A stretch of DNA of 64,000 bases from Lacticaseibacillus pabuli (GCF_028736235.1 NZ_CP117884.1:2046001-2110000), one strand, 5' to 3'. Shown: positions 14,740 through 26,955, numbered from the stretch's first letter. Numbers and translations: made by a program. Notes: a model not told the origin generated them from the letters alone.

Positions 14740-16275
14740 TTACATTTTCATCCCCATCTTTTTGTAGGAATCCATCCCAGCCATCCACAGCTGATCTTCA
14801 GGGATTCCACGTTCTTCAGACAACGCCTTCATCAGCTTGTCCATCGTCATCAAATCGTACTTTGGCCGTGGCTTACCGGGAACATATGTCTCAATCTGGG
14901 CCATCATGCCGCCATCTTCATGTTCAATAATGTGGCAGTGGTACATGTAAACCCCGGGCAGGTCAAAGCGGACGAGCAAGCGAACTGTTTCGCCAGGGTT
15001 TACCCCAACCGTATCCTTGTAGCCATGCTCATTCGGATATGGTGCCTTGCCATCACGACTGACCACGAGGAACTGTGTCCCGTGGCAGTGGAATGGGTGC
15101 ACCATCCCTGGCTTGTCATTGGCGTTCACGACGTCCCAGTATTGCGCCTGACCAACTGGCTGCTCGGCATCAATCCGGTCCATCTTGAACTTCTTGCCGT
15201 CAATGGCGACACTCTCGTCCATCCCAGACATGACAATCCGGCGAACAGGCGTCCCAGGATCAACGGTAGGTGCTTTGATGTCCAGCAAATGTTCAGGCAC
15301 TGGTCCGTTAACGCGTTTGAATTCGTGGATGCGGAAGGTGACCACTTTCTTGTCATCAGTCAACAGTGTCACTTCATCACCGGGCTTGCAGTCGCTAAAG
15401 TCGACCACAATCTGAGCCCGCTCAGCACACGTCAGCATGAGGTGTGTAAAGTGAACGGGTTCTGGAAGCAAACTGCCGTCGCCAGCAACCTGAACGAATT
15501 CGCGGTCATCACTGAAGTGCAAGCGCCATTCGCGGCGGTTGGCACCATCAAGCAGGCGCAAACGCACCTTGGTTGTTGTGACGTCAAAGTATGGGTTAAT
15601 CGTGCCGTTAATCATTGCGGTTGGCCCCGCAACGCCATCGGGATCATAATCGGCCCGGTAGTCCCACTGGTTGTTTTCGTGGAAACGACGGTCCTGCAAA
15701 ACCAGTGGAATGTCATCGACACCGTATTCGCGTGGCAAGTCCAGACTGGCTTCATGGGCATCCGTAACGTAGACGATGCCGGCCAGCCCGTGCCAAACCT
15801 GCTCGGCGGTTGATGGGCATGGGTGCGCGTGCAACCAAACCATGGCGGCAGGCTGATTCAGGGTGAAGTCAATTTGCTTACTCTCACCTGGATAAACCGG
15901 CGCGTGGCAGCCACCATCAACGATTGGTCCGGAAACGTTCAACCCATGCCAATGGAAGGTGGTCAATTCAGGTAATTCATTCTTGAGGGTAATGTGGTAA
16001 TGCTTACCATCCTCAAAGTGAATCGTGGGACTCAGCAGGCTGGTGTTATAACCCCAAGTTTTGGTCTTGGCACCAGGCAATAGCTGGGTTTCCCCTGCCT
16101 GCGCAGTAATGGTGTAGTAAACGTCGGTGGGCGTCTCCTTGTCAGCCTTCAGCAGCGGTGGCACCCCTAATGGTTTGGCCGGTGCATCAGCATCTTCAAG
16201 CGGCACGTAGCCACCATCGTGATAATCATAAGCCGGTTCATCGAAGAAATAGTTCTTGTAAATGGTGTTCGACAT
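14740..16275 (-). CDS. Multicopper oxidase (CotA/bilirubin-oxidase-like)
   Basis: This 511-residue oxidase has three cupredoxin domains. All copper-ligand motifs are visible: HWHGL and WLHAHP (type 2/3), HPFHCHG, and the C-terminal HCHIIEHEDGGMM, which contains the type 1 Cys, His and axial Met. It would oxidise metal ions or phenolic compounds and reduce O2 to water. No signal peptide is seen, so it is probably cytoplasmic. GGAGGAAAAGGT precedes the ATG. It leads a two-gene operon with the MFS transporter, inserted between truA and rplM, which are usually adjacent in lactobacilli. A palindrome upstream may be its operator. Confidence 0.92.
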   Translation of the reverse strand: MSNTIYKNYFFDEPAYDYHDGGYVPLEDADAPAKPLGVPPLLKADKETPTDVYYTITAQAGETQLLPGAKTKTWGYNTSLLSPTIHFEDGKHYHITLKNELPELTTFHWHGLNVSGPIVDGGCHAPVYPGESKQIDFTLNQPAAMVWLHAHPCPSTAEQVWHGLAGIVYVTDAHEASLDLPREYGVDDIPLVLQDRRFHENNQWDYRADYDPDGVAGPTAMINGTINPYFDVTTTKVRLRLLDGANRREWRLHFSDDREFVQVAGDGSLLPEPVHFTHLMLTCAERAQIVVDFSDCKPGDEVTLLTDDKKVVTFRIHEFKRVNGPVPEHLLDIKAPTVDPGTPVRRIVMSGMDESVAIDGKKFKMDRIDAEQPVGQAQYWDVVNANDKPGMVHPFHCHGTQFLVVSRDGKAPYPNEHGYKDTVGVNPGETVRLLVRFDLPGVYMYHCHIIEHEDGGMMAQIETYVPGKPRPKYDLMTMDKLMKALSEERGIPEDQLWMAGMDSYKKMGMKM

Positions 16276-16337
16276 ACCTTTTCCTCCTCAGTTAGTGCTT
16301 AGATATTTGCGTACATCCACATTCTACACCTTATAAA

Positions 16338-16353
16338 TGCCGGTGCACCGGCA
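16338..16353. promoter_or_regulatory. 16-bp palindrome in the oxidase promoter region
   Basis: TGCCGGTGCACCGGCA is a perfect palindrome about 62 bp before the oxidase start, close to AT-rich promoter-like sequence (TTATAAGG, TAGAAT on the minus strand). It is a candidate repressor or activator site for the oxidase-transporter operon. It is not the CopY consensus. Confidence 0.5.
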
Positions 16354-16372
16354 CTTTGCCCGTTCAAACAAT

Positions 16373-16418
16373 CAAAAATGACGCAAACATCATATGTTTC
16401 AAGGGTTTGCGTCATTTC
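16373..16418 (-). terminator. Terminator of the ecf-truA operon
   Basis: A perfect stem of about 13 bp (AAATGACGCAAAC and its complement) with a 16-nt loop is followed by TTTTTGATT on the minus strand. Confidence 0.85.
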
Positions 16419-16427
16419 TAAAAAAGA

Positions 16428-17216
16428 TTATTTATTTTGAGATGAATCCGCGGCAGCGCCACCTGGTGTCGTTGCGTCATCATAGTAAACTTCCTTCAGG
16501 TAAAGGCCCGACGCAGGTGCGGTCCCACGCGCTTGTTGCCGATCCTTCACCTCAAAAAGCCGCTTAAAGTCATGGACATCGCGCCGGCCATTGCCAATTT
16601 CTAAGGCCGTAGCGACAAGGATACGGACCATGTTGTACAGAAAGCCGTTGCCATAAAACTCCATAATGAGTTCGTTGTTGGTCTCGTCCACGGTGCAGGT
16701 TGCATCGTATATGGTTCGGACCTTGTCGACAATGACACCCCCGCTCGCCGCAAAACTCGTAAAGTCGTGGGTGCCAATGAGGTCCTTTAGTGCGGTCTGG
16801 ATACGGCTGGGTTCAATGTGATACGGGTAATGTCCGGTATATAACCGTTTAAAAGGATCCGTGTACTTACCGAGCGCCACCTTGTACATGTATCGTTTGC
16901 CCTTCGCAGAGTATCGTGCATGGAAGTCTGCGTCGGTGTATGCGACATCCTTGATAATAATGTCGAGTGGCATCATCGAATTAAGCCCCATCAGCATGTT
17001 CTTGGGGGGAATATTTCCCGGGTAATCAAACGAAATGACTTGGCCAAGTGCATGCACGCCTGAGTCTGTCCGGCCAGACCCGTCGACATGAACTGGTTGC
17101 TTGGCCATTTTGCCAAGTGCATGTTCCAGCACCCCTTGGACAGTGCGCTGTGCCGGTTGAACCTGGTAGCCAGCAAATTTGGTGCCATCATAGGCCAGTG
17201 TTACTTTGTAGTGCAA
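16428..17216 (-). CDS. truA: tRNA pseudouridine(38-40) synthase
   Basis: The enzyme isomerises U38-U40 in the anticodon stem-loop of many tRNAs. The 262-residue length is usual. The catalytic Asp51 lies in [14 protein letters not shown], and the second conserved block is YMYKVALG. Translation starts at a TTG preceded by GGAGGAG. It follows ecfT in the ecfA1-ecfA2-ecfT-truA operon, the normal arrangement in lactobacilli. The usual next genes rplM-rpsI are displaced here by the oxidase/MFS insert. Confidence 0.95.
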   Translation of the reverse strand: MHYKVTLAYDGTKFAGYQVQPAQRTVQGVLEHALGKMAKQPVHVDGSGRTDSGVHALGQVISFDYPGNIPPKNMLMGLNSMMPLDIIIKDVAYTDADFHARYSAKGKRYMYKVALGKYTDPFKRLYTGHYPYHIEPSRIQTALKDLIGTHDFTSFAASGGVIVDKVRTIYDATCTVDETNNELIMEFYGNGFLYNMVRILVATALEIGNGRRDVHDFKRLFEVKDRQQARGTAPASGLYLKEVYYDDATTPGGAAADSSQNK

Positions 17217-17233
17217 AGGAACTCCTCCAGTCT

Positions 17234-18028
17234 CTATTTCCGCAAGAACATCAGGCCAATTGTCAGTACCGCCATGAGTCCGAGCGTCAGCAGATCGCCC
17301 CGCCCGTAACGTAAAACACGGTAGCGGGTCCGGCCATAGCCGCTCTGGTAGCCGCGCGCCTCCATTGCGGTTGCGAGGTCGTCCGCCATTGCAAAGGCAG
17401 AGACGAATAGCGGAATGAACAATGGAACAATCGCTTTAACCTGTGCCACCAGACCGCCGGAGCCAAAATCGACCCCACGTGCCCGTTGCGCGTTCATGGT
17501 CTTCGTCGTCTGGTCCATCAGCGTTGGCACAAAGCGCAATGCAATGCTGAGCATCAAGGCAACTTCAGTAACGGGAAAATGAATCTTCGCCAGTGGCTTC
17601 AGCAAAGACTCCACCGCATCCGCGAGGGACAGGGAAGGCGTCGTCAGGGTCAGCAGCGTTGACATAAAGATAATGAGAACCAGTCGGATGAAGATATAGG
17701 CCCCATTAATCAAACCAGCTGAGCTCACTGAAAGCCAGCCCCACGCCCAGTAAACATGGCCACCGGTAGTGAAGAACACTTGCAGCAGGACGGTGAAGAT
17801 AATCAAAAACAGCACGGGCATCAGACCGCGCAAGAAGAAGCGCAGCGAGACTTTCGCGAGTGGGATGATGGCCAGTGTCACGGCCGAAATCAACAAGTAA
17901 CTCTGCCAGTTGTTTGCCAAAAAGACAATGGCAATGTAGTAAAAAGTTGCCAGTAACTTTGTTCGTGGGTCCAGACGGTGTATGAATGAGTCGCCAGGAA
18001 TGTAGCGGCCAAGAATCATCTTATTCAT
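17234..18028 (-). CDS. ecfT: ECF transporter transmembrane subunit EcfT
   Basis: This is the membrane scaffold of group II ECF vitamin/metal importers, which links the two ATPases to exchangeable substrate-binding S components. The 264 residues have several membrane helices and the two Ala-Arg-Gly coupling motifs (AQRARGVDF and EARGYQSG) that contact the ATPases. I take the ATG at 18028, with AGGCGGTGG before it, over a GTG three codons earlier. It overlaps ecfA2 by 8 bp. No S component is encoded in the window. Confidence 0.93.
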   Translation of the reverse strand: MNKMILGRYIPGDSFIHRLDPRTKLLATFYYIAIVFLANNWQSYLLISAVTLAIIPLAKVSLRFFLRGLMPVLFLIIFTVLLQVFFTTGGHVYWAWGWLSVSSAGLINGAYIFIRLVLIIFMSTLLTLTTPSLSLADAVESLLKPLAKIHFPVTEVALMLSIALRFVPTLMDQTTKTMNAQRARGVDFGSGGLVAQVKAIVPLFIPLFVSAFAMADDLATAMEARGYQSGYGRTRYRVLRYGRGDLLTLGLMAVLTIGLMFLRK

Positions 18029-18884
18029 GGGTACCACCGCCTAACTGCTGGCGCAATGCGTCGACCAGCTCGTTTTCCCGAATCGGCAGCCGCGCGAACT
18101 TGAAACCACGCGCTTGCAGCTTACGGGCAAATGCTGTTGTCTGCGGCAAACCCAGCTGGTGTCCTAACAGCCACTCAGCGTCCTGAAACAGGTCACGCGG
18201 CGTGCCACTCCGGACGAGCTTGCCATGATCCATCACGAGGACGGAATCCGCAAAATCGGCCACGTCGTCCATCTGGTGCGTCACCAGCACGATGGTTTGA
18301 CCTTGTGCGTGCAGGTCGGCAAACAACTGCATCATCTCGTGACGTCCCAATGGGTCCAGGCCGGCGGTTGGCTCATCCAGAACCAAGACGTGCGGCTGCA
18401 TCGCCAGTACACCAGCAATCGCAACCCGCCGCATCTGACCACCTGACAAATCAAAGGGTGACTTGTCGAGGACGTCGTCAGGCAGTCCCACCTTCTTCAC
18501 CGCATCCGCAGCGAATTGCATGGCTTCGTCTCGTGCCATGCCAAAGTTTTGTGGGCCGAATGCCACGTCACGCTGTACGGTTGATTCAAACAGCTGGCTC
18601 TCCGCAAACTGGAAGACCATCCCGACTTGCTGCCGCAGCGGCTTAAGATGCTTGTTAGAGGTCGAGCTGGTGATTTCGCGGTCGCCAATCCGTACCGTAC
18701 CCTGCGTCGGTTTCAGCAAGGCGTTCAAATGCTGGAGCAATGTCGACTTACCTGAACCCGTGTGTCCGATAATCGCGGTATATTCACCGCCACGAATAGT
18801 AAACGAGACATCGTCCAGGCCAAGACTAGCCATGGGCGTTCCCGCCTGGTAAGTGTAGCTTACATGGTCGAAGACAATGTCCAC
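18021..18884 (-). CDS. ecfA2: ECF transporter ATPase EcfA2
   Basis: This 287-residue ABC ATPase has Walker [10 protein letters not shown] (about residues 40-48), signature [13 protein letters not shown], Walker [13 protein letters not shown] and the switch His in LVTHQMDD. It forms a heterodimer with EcfA1 and powers the ECF transporter. The GTG start overlaps the ecfA1 3' end by 25 bp, so the genes are coupled. Confidence 0.95.
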   Translation of the reverse strand: MDIVFDHVSYTYQAGTPMASLGLDDVSFTIRGGEYTAIIGHTGSGKSTLLQHLNALLKPTQGTVRIGDREITSSTSNKHLKPLRQQVGMVFQFAESQLFESTVQRDVAFGPQNFGMARDEAMQFAADAVKKVGLPDDVLDKSPFDLSGGQMRRVAIAGVLAMQPHVLVLDEPTAGLDPLGRHEMMQLFADLHAQGQTIVLVTHQMDDVADFADSVLVMDHGKLVRSGTPRDLFQDAEWLLGHQLGLPQTTAFARKLQARGFKFARLPIRENELVDALRQQLGGGTHE

Positions 18885-19696
18885 AGGTAATCCACCAACC
18901 CTTCCTCACTTAAATAGTCAGACGGCATATCCAGGCCGTGTGCCCGCAAACCTTCCTTCAGTCGTTCGGCATAAGGCACATCAAGACCGTATTTTGCGAG
19001 TTGCGACCCGCTAGCAAAAATTTGTGCCGGACTCCCGGTCTGAACAACGTGTCCGTTGTCCAAGACAATCACATCGTCTGCACGCGCCGCCTCTTGCAAA
19101 TCATGGGTGATTGACAGCACGGTGAGATTCATCTGGTCTTTCAACTCATGAATCAGGTTCACGACATCCCGCCGGCCAGCCGGATCCAACATCGATGTCG
19201 CCTCATCTAGAATGAGAACCTGAGGACGCTGCGCAACAACGCCCGCAATCGCAACCCGTTGCTTTTGCCCGCCAGACAAATGTGCTGGTTCACGGTTGGC
19301 AAACTCCGACATTTTGACCGTCTTGAGGGCATCCGCAACCCGCTGAATCATCTCATCACGCGGGACTGCCCGATTTTCAAGGCCAAATGCCACGTCATCG
19401 GCGACAGTCGCCCCCACAAACTGGTTGTCGGGGTTCTGGAAAACTATCCCGACTTGCGCCCGAATGTCCCAGACGGTCTGCTCGCTCAGCGTCATCCCGG
19501 CAATTTGGATTTGACCCGCACTAGGCTCAAGGAGACCGAGCATATTTTTGGCCAGGGTGCTCTTGCCGCTCCCATTATGGCCAATGACAGCCACCCAGTC
19601 GCCAGCCTCGACCTGAAGACTAACATCATCGAGGGCGGGTTGTTGCGCCTCGGGATAGGTATAGCTCAAGTTATTAATTTGAATAATCTTGCTCAT
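18860..19696 (-). CDS. ecfA1: ECF transporter ATPase EcfA1
   Basis: I start at 19696 ([15 protein letters not shown]), which has AGGAGGCTAGCACCG upstream. A longer frame has no ribosome site. The 278-residue ATPase has Walker [10 protein letters not shown], signature [13 protein letters not shown], Walker [13 protein letters not shown] and switch His in SITHDL. It is first in the ecf operon. In related genomes it follows rplQ directly. Here an ISL3 element separates them, so the operon must rely on a promoter in the about 100 bp between 19697 and 19799 (TAAAAT is one possible -10). Confidence 0.95.
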   Translation of the reverse strand: MSKIIQINNLSYTYPEAQQPALDDVSLQVEAGDWVAVIGHNGSGKSTLAKNMLGLLEPSAGQIQIAGMTLSEQTVWDIRAQVGIVFQNPDNQFVGATVADDVAFGLENRAVPRDEMIQRVADALKTVKMSEFANREPAHLSGGQKQRVAIAGVVAQRPQVLILDEATSMLDPAGRRDVVNLIHELKDQMNLTVLSITHDLQEAARADDVIVLDNGHVVQTGSPAQIFASGSQLAKYGLDVPYAERLKEGLRAHGLDMPSDYLSEEGLVDYLWTLSSTM

Positions 19697-19798
19697 CGGT
19701 GCTAGCCTCCTGTCACGAATATTTAAAACACCTAATTTTATCACAGACTTAGACCATGCGTCCGCCACACGCAACAGATGTCACGTTATCAATCGGAA

Positions 19799-19806
19799 AC
19801 AAAAAG
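19799..19806 (+). repeat. Left 8-bp target-site duplication of the IS
   Basis: ACAAAAAG lies immediately outside the left inverted repeat and is repeated exactly at 21258-21265. Eight base pairs is the usual duplication length for the ISL3 family. Confidence 0.9.
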
Positions 19807-21257
19807 GGGTCTACACTTTTTGGTGTTGAAATCATTCAGCCAAATCGTGTGGATCCTTTTTTCGAAAACAAAAAGGGCATCCGCCCTCATTACTAGTGCT
19901 ATTCTTTAAGCGACGAAACCTAAGAAAGCTGGTAATGAACAGATGTCCCAAACTGATAATATACTTAAACTCCTTGAAATTCCAGACACTAACATCACGG
20001 TGCAGGGCATTTATCAAGAATTACGCGGGCGTGGCGCCGGACGCAAACGGGTTCAGGTGATTACGGCGACCTTGTCCTACGGCCTAGCCCAGTGTCCTAC
20101 TTGTGGTTTCAACACCTTGCATCCGAACGGTCACAAGCGGACTCACATCAAGGTTAAGGGTGCCACGGATAAACCAATTATCATTGATCTTAATAAGCAG
20201 CGCTGGCGTTGCGCAAACTGTCAAAGCACCACCATGGCGACCACTCCGCTCGTAGCCCGTGGTCACGCAATTGCCAACAACATGAGTGCCTATGTCATGA
20301 AACTACTCAAACTTGGAACACCGGTCACGCACGTTGCCATGGTCACTGGCATCTCAGCGTCTTCGGTTCAACGTATTTACCAACATGAACTGAGACTAAC
20401 GCCGGCCAAGCATTTACCCATGCATTTGGCCTTTGATGAATTCCGGTCAGTAGCTGGTCGCTTTGCGTTCATTTGTATCGATAGCGACTCACACCGGTTG
20501 GTCACCATGTTAGACAATCGCTGGAATAAAACCATCAAGGAGTTCTTCATGAATCGGTATTCTAAGGCCGAACGTGAGGCAGTCCAGAGCGTATCGATGG
20601 ATATGAACGCGGCCTATCAAGCGATTATTCCAGAAGTGTTCCCCAAAGCCCAAATTATCATTGATCGATTCCACATTATTCAGCTACTCGGTCGAGCCCT
20701 GGATCAGGTGCGGGTCAGTGCCCTGAGGGAACTGAAGAACCATAGTAGCCGGCAATACAAAGTTCTCAAAGCCGATTGGCGTTTATTCCACAAAACAAAT
20801 CCCGAAGGCCAGCAACGTACATTCCATCAGGCATTGAAGGAACAACAAACTGATTATGAACTGATGGAAATTGGCCTCAAAGATCAGCCCACATTACGCG
20901 TAGTGTATGAAGAGTACCAAGCCCTCCATGAGGCCATCATGGGGCACCATACAAAACGTGTGACTCGAATCCTCCGGTCCTATCGAGACAATAAATCGCC
21001 ATTGGATGTCGCCGTGCATACACTTGTTAAAAATATGTCGGGTGTGCTGGCAGCAGTCACCGCGGAATACTCTAATGGTCCCATCGAAGGTATTAACCGG
21101 CGGATTAAGTGTTTGAAACGGTCGTGTTATGGCTTTAAGAACCCGATGAACATGTTCTTAAGAACCTATCAACTCTTCGCATAACAAAATACAGCCCTCC
21201 AAAGGAGAGCTGCATCAGTACTAGTAAATTGGAATCAACACCGTTTGACGAAGACCC
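19807..21257 (+). mobile_element. Intact ISL3-family insertion sequence (1451 bp)
   Basis: The element begins GGGTCTACAC and ends with the complement of GGGTCTTCGT. Its imperfect terminal inverted repeats (about 23 bp) share GGGTCT at the tip and GGTGTTGA further in. It carries one full-length transposase gene and is flanked by perfect 8-bp duplications, so it inserted recently. The insertion point is the U-tract of the rplQ terminator, and the duplicated bases rebuild that U-tract. Confidence 0.93.
19943..21184 (+). CDS. ISL3-family transposase
   Basis: The 413-residue DDE-type transposase has an N-terminal zinc finger (CPTC...CANC, about residues 51-92), an HTH ([20 protein letters not shown]), and the catalytic carboxylates in [14 protein letters not shown] and [15 protein letters not shown], all typical for ISL3. 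The frame is intact. It is the only gene of the IS and the only plus-strand gene in this stretch of the ribosomal region. Confidence 0.95.
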   Translation: MSQTDNILKLLEIPDTNITVQGIYQELRGRGAGRKRVQVITATLSYGLAQCPTCGFNTLHPNGHKRTHIKVKGATDKPIIIDLNKQRWRCANCQSTTMATTPLVARGHAIANNMSAYVMKLLKLGTPVTHVAMVTGISASSVQRIYQHELRLTPAKHLPMHLAFDEFRSVAGRFAFICIDSDSHRLVTMLDNRWNKTIKEFFMNRYSKAEREAVQSVSMDMNAAYQAIIPEVFPKAQIIIDRFHIIQLLGRALDQVRVSALRELKNHSSRQYKVLKADWRLFHKTNPEGQQRTFHQALKEQQTDYELMEIGLKDQPTLRVVYEEYQALHEAIMGHHTKRVTRILRSYRDNKSPLDVAVHTLVKNMSGVLAAVTAEYSNGPIEGINRRIKCLKRSCYGFKNPMNMFLRTYQLFA

Positions 21258-21265
21258 ACAAAAAG
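21258..21265 (+). repeat. Right 8-bp target-site duplication of the IS
   Basis: ACAAAAAG is identical to the left copy. On the minus strand it supplies the TTTTTGT tail of the rplQ terminator. Confidence 0.9.
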
Positions 21266-21284
21266 CGCCCGCTCTCGCGGACGC
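21260..21284 (-). terminator. Terminator of the rpsJ-rplQ superoperon
   Basis: On the minus strand GCGTCCGC-GAGA-GCGGGCGC (one G-U) is followed by TTTTTGT. The IS sits immediately beyond, and the terminator is preserved through the target duplication. Confidence 0.85.
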
Positions 21285-21581
21285 ATTATGTAAAATCATT
21301 TGAGATGGAGGACCGGGTTGCCTCGGTACTCGCAAGCTAGACTAAGAGGATTACTCCCGGCGCGGGATGCGCCCTACCCAACCAGGGATTGAACGGGTAG
21401 CCATCATCGTAACGCTCCATCGATCAAATGATCAAAGTGAACCAGCCAAACGAGGGTCAGTTCGTTTTACTTTGTGGACGCGCGATTGCTCGTTCGTCCG
21501 CTTGGTTAGTCCGGGGGGAATCCGGACCGGGACCAAAGCCCCAAAGTAAGGTCAGTATGCTAAGCACGCCAACCGGCAGTA
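21285..21581 (-). other. Structured non-coding stretch downstream of rplQ
   Basis: About 300 bp between the rplQ stop and its terminator has no plausible gene but several consecutive hairpins: GTCCGG/CCGGAC, GGACG/CGTCC, CTACCC/GGGTAG and GGCGC/GCGCC. It is either a long structured 3' UTR or a separate small RNA. Confidence 0.4.
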
Positions 21582-21962
21582 CTAAACGAGCTCGATGATA
21601 ACCATTGGTGCAGCGTCACCACGACGAGGGCTCGTCTTGAGAATACGGGTGTAACCACCTTTGCGGTCAGCGTAACGCGGTGCAACATCGCTAAAAAGCT
21701 TCTGCAGAGCGGACTGAACAACAACAGTGTCATCCTTGTCAATCACGTTAGCAACTTCCTTACGAATGAAGGCAGCTGCCTGACGACGTGCATGGAGATC
21801 TCCACGCTTGCCGAGAGTGATCATTTTTTCAGTCGTTGAACGTACTTCCTTAGCGCGAGCTTCGGTAGTGATGATACGTTCGTTGATAATTAGGTCAGTA
21901 GTAAGGTCACGGAGAAGTGCCTTACGCTGGGAACTGGTACGTCCCAATTTCCGGTAACTCAT
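21582..21962 (-). CDS. rplQ: 50S ribosomal protein L17
   Basis: The 126-residue bL17 opens with [20 protein letters not shown], the strongly conserved N-terminus, and ends near [13 protein letters not shown]. It sits near the peptide exit tunnel of the 50S subunit. It follows rpoA by 22 nt with AGGAGGCC as ribosome site and is the last gene of the ribosomal superoperon before the structured tail and terminator. Confidence 0.97.
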   Translation of the reverse strand: MSYRKLGRTSSQRKALLRDLTTDLIINERIITTEARAKEVRSTTEKMITLGKRGDLHARRQAAAFIRKEVANVIDKDDTVVVQSALQKLFSDVAPRYADRKGGYTRILKTSPRRGDAAPMVIIELV

Positions 21963-21984
21963 TAATTTTGGCCTCCTTTACGAA

Positions 21985-22923
21985 TTAGTCATCCTGGCGC
22001 AGACTGAGACCCAAGTCGGAAAGCTTGTTCTTAACTTCCTCAAGAGACTTGCGACCCAAATTGCGCACCTTCATCATTTCAGCTTCAGTCTTATCGGTGA
22101 GTTCCTGAACCGTGTTGATACCAGCACGCTTCAAGCAGTTGTAAGAACGCACGGAAAGGTCAAGCTCTTCGATTGTCATCTCGAGCATCTTTTCCTTGTG
22201 ATCTTCTTCCTTCTCAACCATGACTTCGGTGTTCTTAGCTTCGTCAGTCAGGTCCACGAAGATTGACAGGTGTTCTGTCAAAATCTTTGCGGCCAGGGCG
22301 ATTGCTTCGCGTGGGTTAATTGAACCATTAGTCCAAACGTCGAGCGTGAGCTTATCAAAGTCACTCCGACGACCAACACGTGCGCTTTCAACCTGGTAGT
22401 TAACCCGGCTAATTGGGGTAAAAATCGAGTCAACAGCGATAACGCCAATTGGCATGTCATCGTCCTTGTTCTGATCAGCTGGAACGTAGCCACGTCCCGT
22501 CTTCACATTCATCCGCATGTGCAATGAAGCACCTTCAGCTACTGTGCAGATGTACTGCTCAGGGTTAAGGACATCGACATCAGCATCAGTCTTGATATCG
22601 GCTGCCGTAACAGTCGCAGGACCTTCAATGTTAATTTCAGCTGTCTTATCGTCATCACCGTGCATCTTCAAAGCAAGCTTCTTGATGTTAAGGATGATTT
22701 GGGTGACGTCCTCGAGCACCCCATCGATTGTGGAGAACTCGTGGAGCACGCCGTCAATCTGGATGCTTGAGACCGCGGCCCCAGGCAAAGATGAAAGTAA
22801 AATTCGCCGCAACGAATTGCCGAGTGTTGTACCATACCCGCGTTCGAGTGGCTCAATGACAAACTTCCCGTAGTTGCTGTTTTCTTCAACCTTGGTGATG
22901 TTTGGCTTTTCAAATTCGATCAT
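21985..22923 (-). CDS. rpoA: RNA polymerase alpha subunit
   Basis: The 312-residue subunit has an N-terminal dimerisation/assembly domain ([28 protein letters not shown]) and a C-terminal domain (about 245-310: [23 protein letters not shown]...[15 protein letters not shown]) that binds UP elements and activators. It lies between rpsK and rplQ as usual in Firmicutes, which ties polymerase and ribosome synthesis together. Confidence 0.98.
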   Translation of the reverse strand: MIEFEKPNITKVEENSNYGKFVIEPLERGYGTTLGNSLRRILLSSLPGAAVSSIQIDGVLHEFSTIDGVLEDVTQIILNIKKLALKMHGDDDKTAEINIEGPATVTAADIKTDADVDVLNPEQYICTVAEGASLHMRMNVKTGRGYVPADQNKDDDMPIGVIAVDSIFTPISRVNYQVESARVGRRSDFDKLTLDVWTNGSINPREAIALAAKILTEHLSIFVDLTDEAKNTEVMVEKEEDHKEKMLEMTIEELDLSVRSYNCLKRAGINTVQELTDKTEAEMMKVRNLGRKSLEEVKNKLSDLGLSLRQDD

Positions 22924-22998
22924 CTAAAGTGTACCCCTTTCAGAACGAGAGTGTCGTCAGCTTACCCAATCTCCAAATGAGACATACGGGCATGCGAA

Positions 22999-23388
22999 CT
23001 ACACCCGACGCCGCTTTGGAGGACGAGAACCGTTGTGAGGCACTGGCGTAACATCGCGGATAGCGGTGACGTCGATACCAGCAGCTGCAATCGCACGGAT
23101 AGCAGCTTCACGGCCTGAACCTGGTCCCTTAACAGCTACTTCAACGGACTTCATACCGTGTTCCATAGCTTCTTTGGCTGCAGCTTCTGCGGCCATTTGG
23201 GCAGCAAATGGTGTGGACTTACGGGAACCCTTGAAACCAAGAGCACCAGCGGAAGACCAAGCAATTGCGTTACCCTGAGGATCAGTGATCATAACCAGGG
23301 TGTTGTTGAAAGTGGAGTGGATGTGAGCGACACCGGCTTCGATGTGCTTACGAACACGACGCTTACGTGTTGTCTTACGTGTTGCCAT
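22999..23388 (-). CDS. rpsK: 30S ribosomal protein S11
   Basis: The 129-residue uS11 has the family blocks [28 protein letters not shown] and [18 protein letters not shown]. It belongs to the 30S platform next to the mRNA exit. The gene lies 16 nt after rpsM and 75 nt before rpoA. Confidence 0.97.
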   Translation of the reverse strand: MATRKTTRKRRVRKHIEAGVAHIHSTFNNTLVMITDPQGNAIAWSSAGALGFKGSRKSTPFAAQMAAEAAAKEAMEHGMKSVEVAVKGPGSGREAAIRAIAAAGIDVTAIRDVTPVPHNGSRPPKRRRV

Positions 23389-23404
23389 CTAATACAGACC
23401 TCCT

Positions 23405-23770
23405 TTACTTCTTCTTCCCGGCAATGGTAGTTTTCTTACCTTTGCGGGTACGAGCGTTGTTCTTGGTATGCTGACCGCGAACTGGAAGACCCTTACGGTG
23501 ACGGATGCCACGGTAAGCGCCAATTTCCATGAGCCGCTTGATGTTGAGGTTAACTTCACGACGAAGGTCACCTTCGACGCGGATGTTATCAACACCTTGG
23601 CGGATCTTATCTTCCTGGTCTGGTGTAAGGTCAGAAACGCGAACGGTCTCTGGAACACCGGCATCAGCCAGAACCTTCTTAGCAGTCGTGTTGCCGATAC
23701 CGTAAATGTAAGTCAGACCAATTACGATCTGCTTGTTACGGGGCAAGTCGACACCTGCGATACGAGCCAT
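23405..23770 (-). CDS. rpsM: 30S ribosomal protein S13
   Basis: The 121-residue uS13 starts [26 protein letters not shown] and carries the basic tail [24 protein letters not shown]. It sits at the 30S head, bridging to the 50S and contacting P-site tRNA. It is preceded by AGGAGGTG and follows rpmJ. Confidence 0.97.
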   Translation of the reverse strand: MARIAGVDLPRNKQIVIGLTYIYGIGNTTAKKVLADAGVPETVRVSDLTPDQEDKIRQGVDNIRVEGDLRREVNLNIKRLMEIGAYRGIRHRKGLPVRGQHTKNNARTRKGKKTTIAGKKK

Positions 23771-23796
23771 GTTATGACACCTCCTATAATTTTAGA

Positions 23797-23916
23797 TTAT
23801 GAGCCCTGACGCTGCTTGTGCTTTGGGTTTGCGGAGCAAATAATCATAACGCGACCCTTGCGGCGTACAACTTTGCAGTGCTCGCACATTTTCTTAACTG
23901 ATGGACGTACTTTCAT
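23797..23916 (-). CDS. rpmJ: 50S ribosomal protein L36
   Basis: This is a 39-residue gene between infA and rpsM, reading [20 protein letters not shown] and ending HKQRQGS. The CxxC...C...H zinc ligands ([13 protein letters not shown]) mark the zinc-binding form. AGGAGG lies upstream of the ATG at 23916. The last residues (QRQGS) are slightly longer than in many L36 proteins. Confidence 0.95.
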   Translation of the reverse strand: MKVRPSVKKMCEHCKVVRRKGRVMIICSANPKHKQRQGS

Positions 23917-23940
23917 TGTTGTTAAAGCCTCCTGTCTTGG

Positions 23941-24159
23941 CTACTTGAAACGGTAGGTGATTCGGCCTTTCGTCAGGTCGTACGGTGACAGTTCAACTGT
24001 CACACGGTCACCTGGCAGAATCCGAATATAATGCATACGAATTTTGCCGGAGACGTGGGCCAAAACCTTGGCACCATTCTCAAGCTCGACTTGGAACATC
24101 GCGTTGGGTAGGTTATCCACCACGGTGCCCTGAATTTCAATGACATCGTCTTTTGCCAC
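23941..24159 (-). CDS. infA: Translation initiation factor IF-1
   Basis: The 72-residue OB-fold protein ([29 protein letters not shown]...[13 protein letters not shown]) occupies the ribosomal A site during initiation. It is preceded by GAGGAGG and by a promoter-like sequence in the adk-infA gap, and is followed by rpmJ, the standard order. Confidence 0.97.
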   Translation of the reverse strand: MAKDDVIEIQGTVVDNLPNAMFQVELENGAKVLAHVSGKIRMHYIRILPGDRVTVELSPYDLTKGRITYRFK

Positions 24160-24245
24160 GGAACTTTTTCCTCCTCGTCCGATTGGTCAATATACAATAG
24201 CGCCCAATATGCTTGGACTTAGACCTTGTGACGCACTGAGACAGT

Positions 24246-24274
24246 GTATCACATTCTTGACGCGTTGAAAACAA
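24246..24274 (-). promoter_or_regulatory. Possible internal promoter upstream of infA
   Basis: On the minus strand TTGTTT, a 17-nt spacer and TGATAC lie in the 147-bp adk-infA gap, the largest gap inside the superoperon. The match is only fair. Confidence 0.4.
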
Positions 24275-24306
24275 GTAGGTCCGGGAGCGGCGATGCCACC
24301 CTCGAA

Positions 24307-26295
<1,989 letters not shown>

Positions 26296-26296
<1 letters not shown>

Positions 26297-26736
26297 TAGA
26301 TCACCTCAATCGAACCGCCTGCAGCGACGACAGCGTCTTGCGCTGCCTTGGATGCCTTAGCTACTTTGATAGAAAGCTTCTTGTCAAGCTGACCGTTACC
26401 GAGCAACTTAATGCCGTCGCGTTCGTTCTTAACAAGGCCTGCTTCAACGAGCATAGCTGAGTTAACTTCAGTGCCATCATCAAAACGGTTAAGGTCGCCC
26501 AGGTTAACTACGGCGTATACCTTGCGGTTAATGTTGTTAAAGCCGCGCTTTGGCATACGACGGAAGAGTGGCATCTGGCCACCTTCGAAACCGAGACGGG
26601 TCTTACCACCCTGGCGAGCAAGCTGACCCTTAGTACCACGACCAGCAGTCTTACCCTGACCGCTAGAAGTACCACGGCCAAGACGCTTGATGGAATGACG
26701 GGAGCCTTCACTTGGTGTCAATTCGTGCAGTTTCAT
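26296..26736 (-). CDS. rplO: 50S ribosomal protein L15
   Basis: I start at 26736 ([15 protein letters not shown]), with AGGAGGTGCGAATTTTC upstream, giving the usual 146 residues. A start four codons earlier overlaps the ribosome site. The protein has the glycine-rich N-terminus ([20 protein letters not shown]) and the L15 C-terminal block ([17 protein letters not shown]). Its stop overlaps the secY start. Confidence 0.96.
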
Positions 26737-26769
26737 GAAAATTCGCACCTCCTTGTTCTAGGTTATAAA

Positions 26770-26955
26770 TTAGTCCTTAATTTCCTCGACGGAAACAAGG
26801 TGGGAAATCTGGAAGATAACACCGCGGGTAGCGGCGTTGTCTGGCTTGATAACAGAACTGTTAACACGGCCAAGACCGATTTCCTTGACGATTTTGCGTT
26901 GCTTAGGCAGACGGTGAACCGCGCTCTTAATCAACGTAATCTTCAATTGAGCCAT
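26770..26955 (-). CDS. rpmD: 50S ribosomal protein L30
   Basis: The 61-residue uL30 ([45 protein letters not shown]) is in the standard rpsE-rpmD-rplO order, 13 nt after rpsE. Confidence 0.96.
   Translation of the reverse strand: MAQLKITLIKSAVHRLPKQRKIVKEIGLGRVNSSVIKPDNAATRGVIFQISHLVSVEEIKD

Noticed and set aside
14494..15813. Long plus-strand open frame opposite the oxidase
   Set aside because: It is the antisense shadow of a clear multicopper oxidase gene with all copper motifs intact.
21361..21410. tRNA T-arm-like string near rplQ
   Set aside because: GTTCAATCCC occurs but the flanks do not form a T stem; the local fold is a CTACCC/GGGTAG hairpin.
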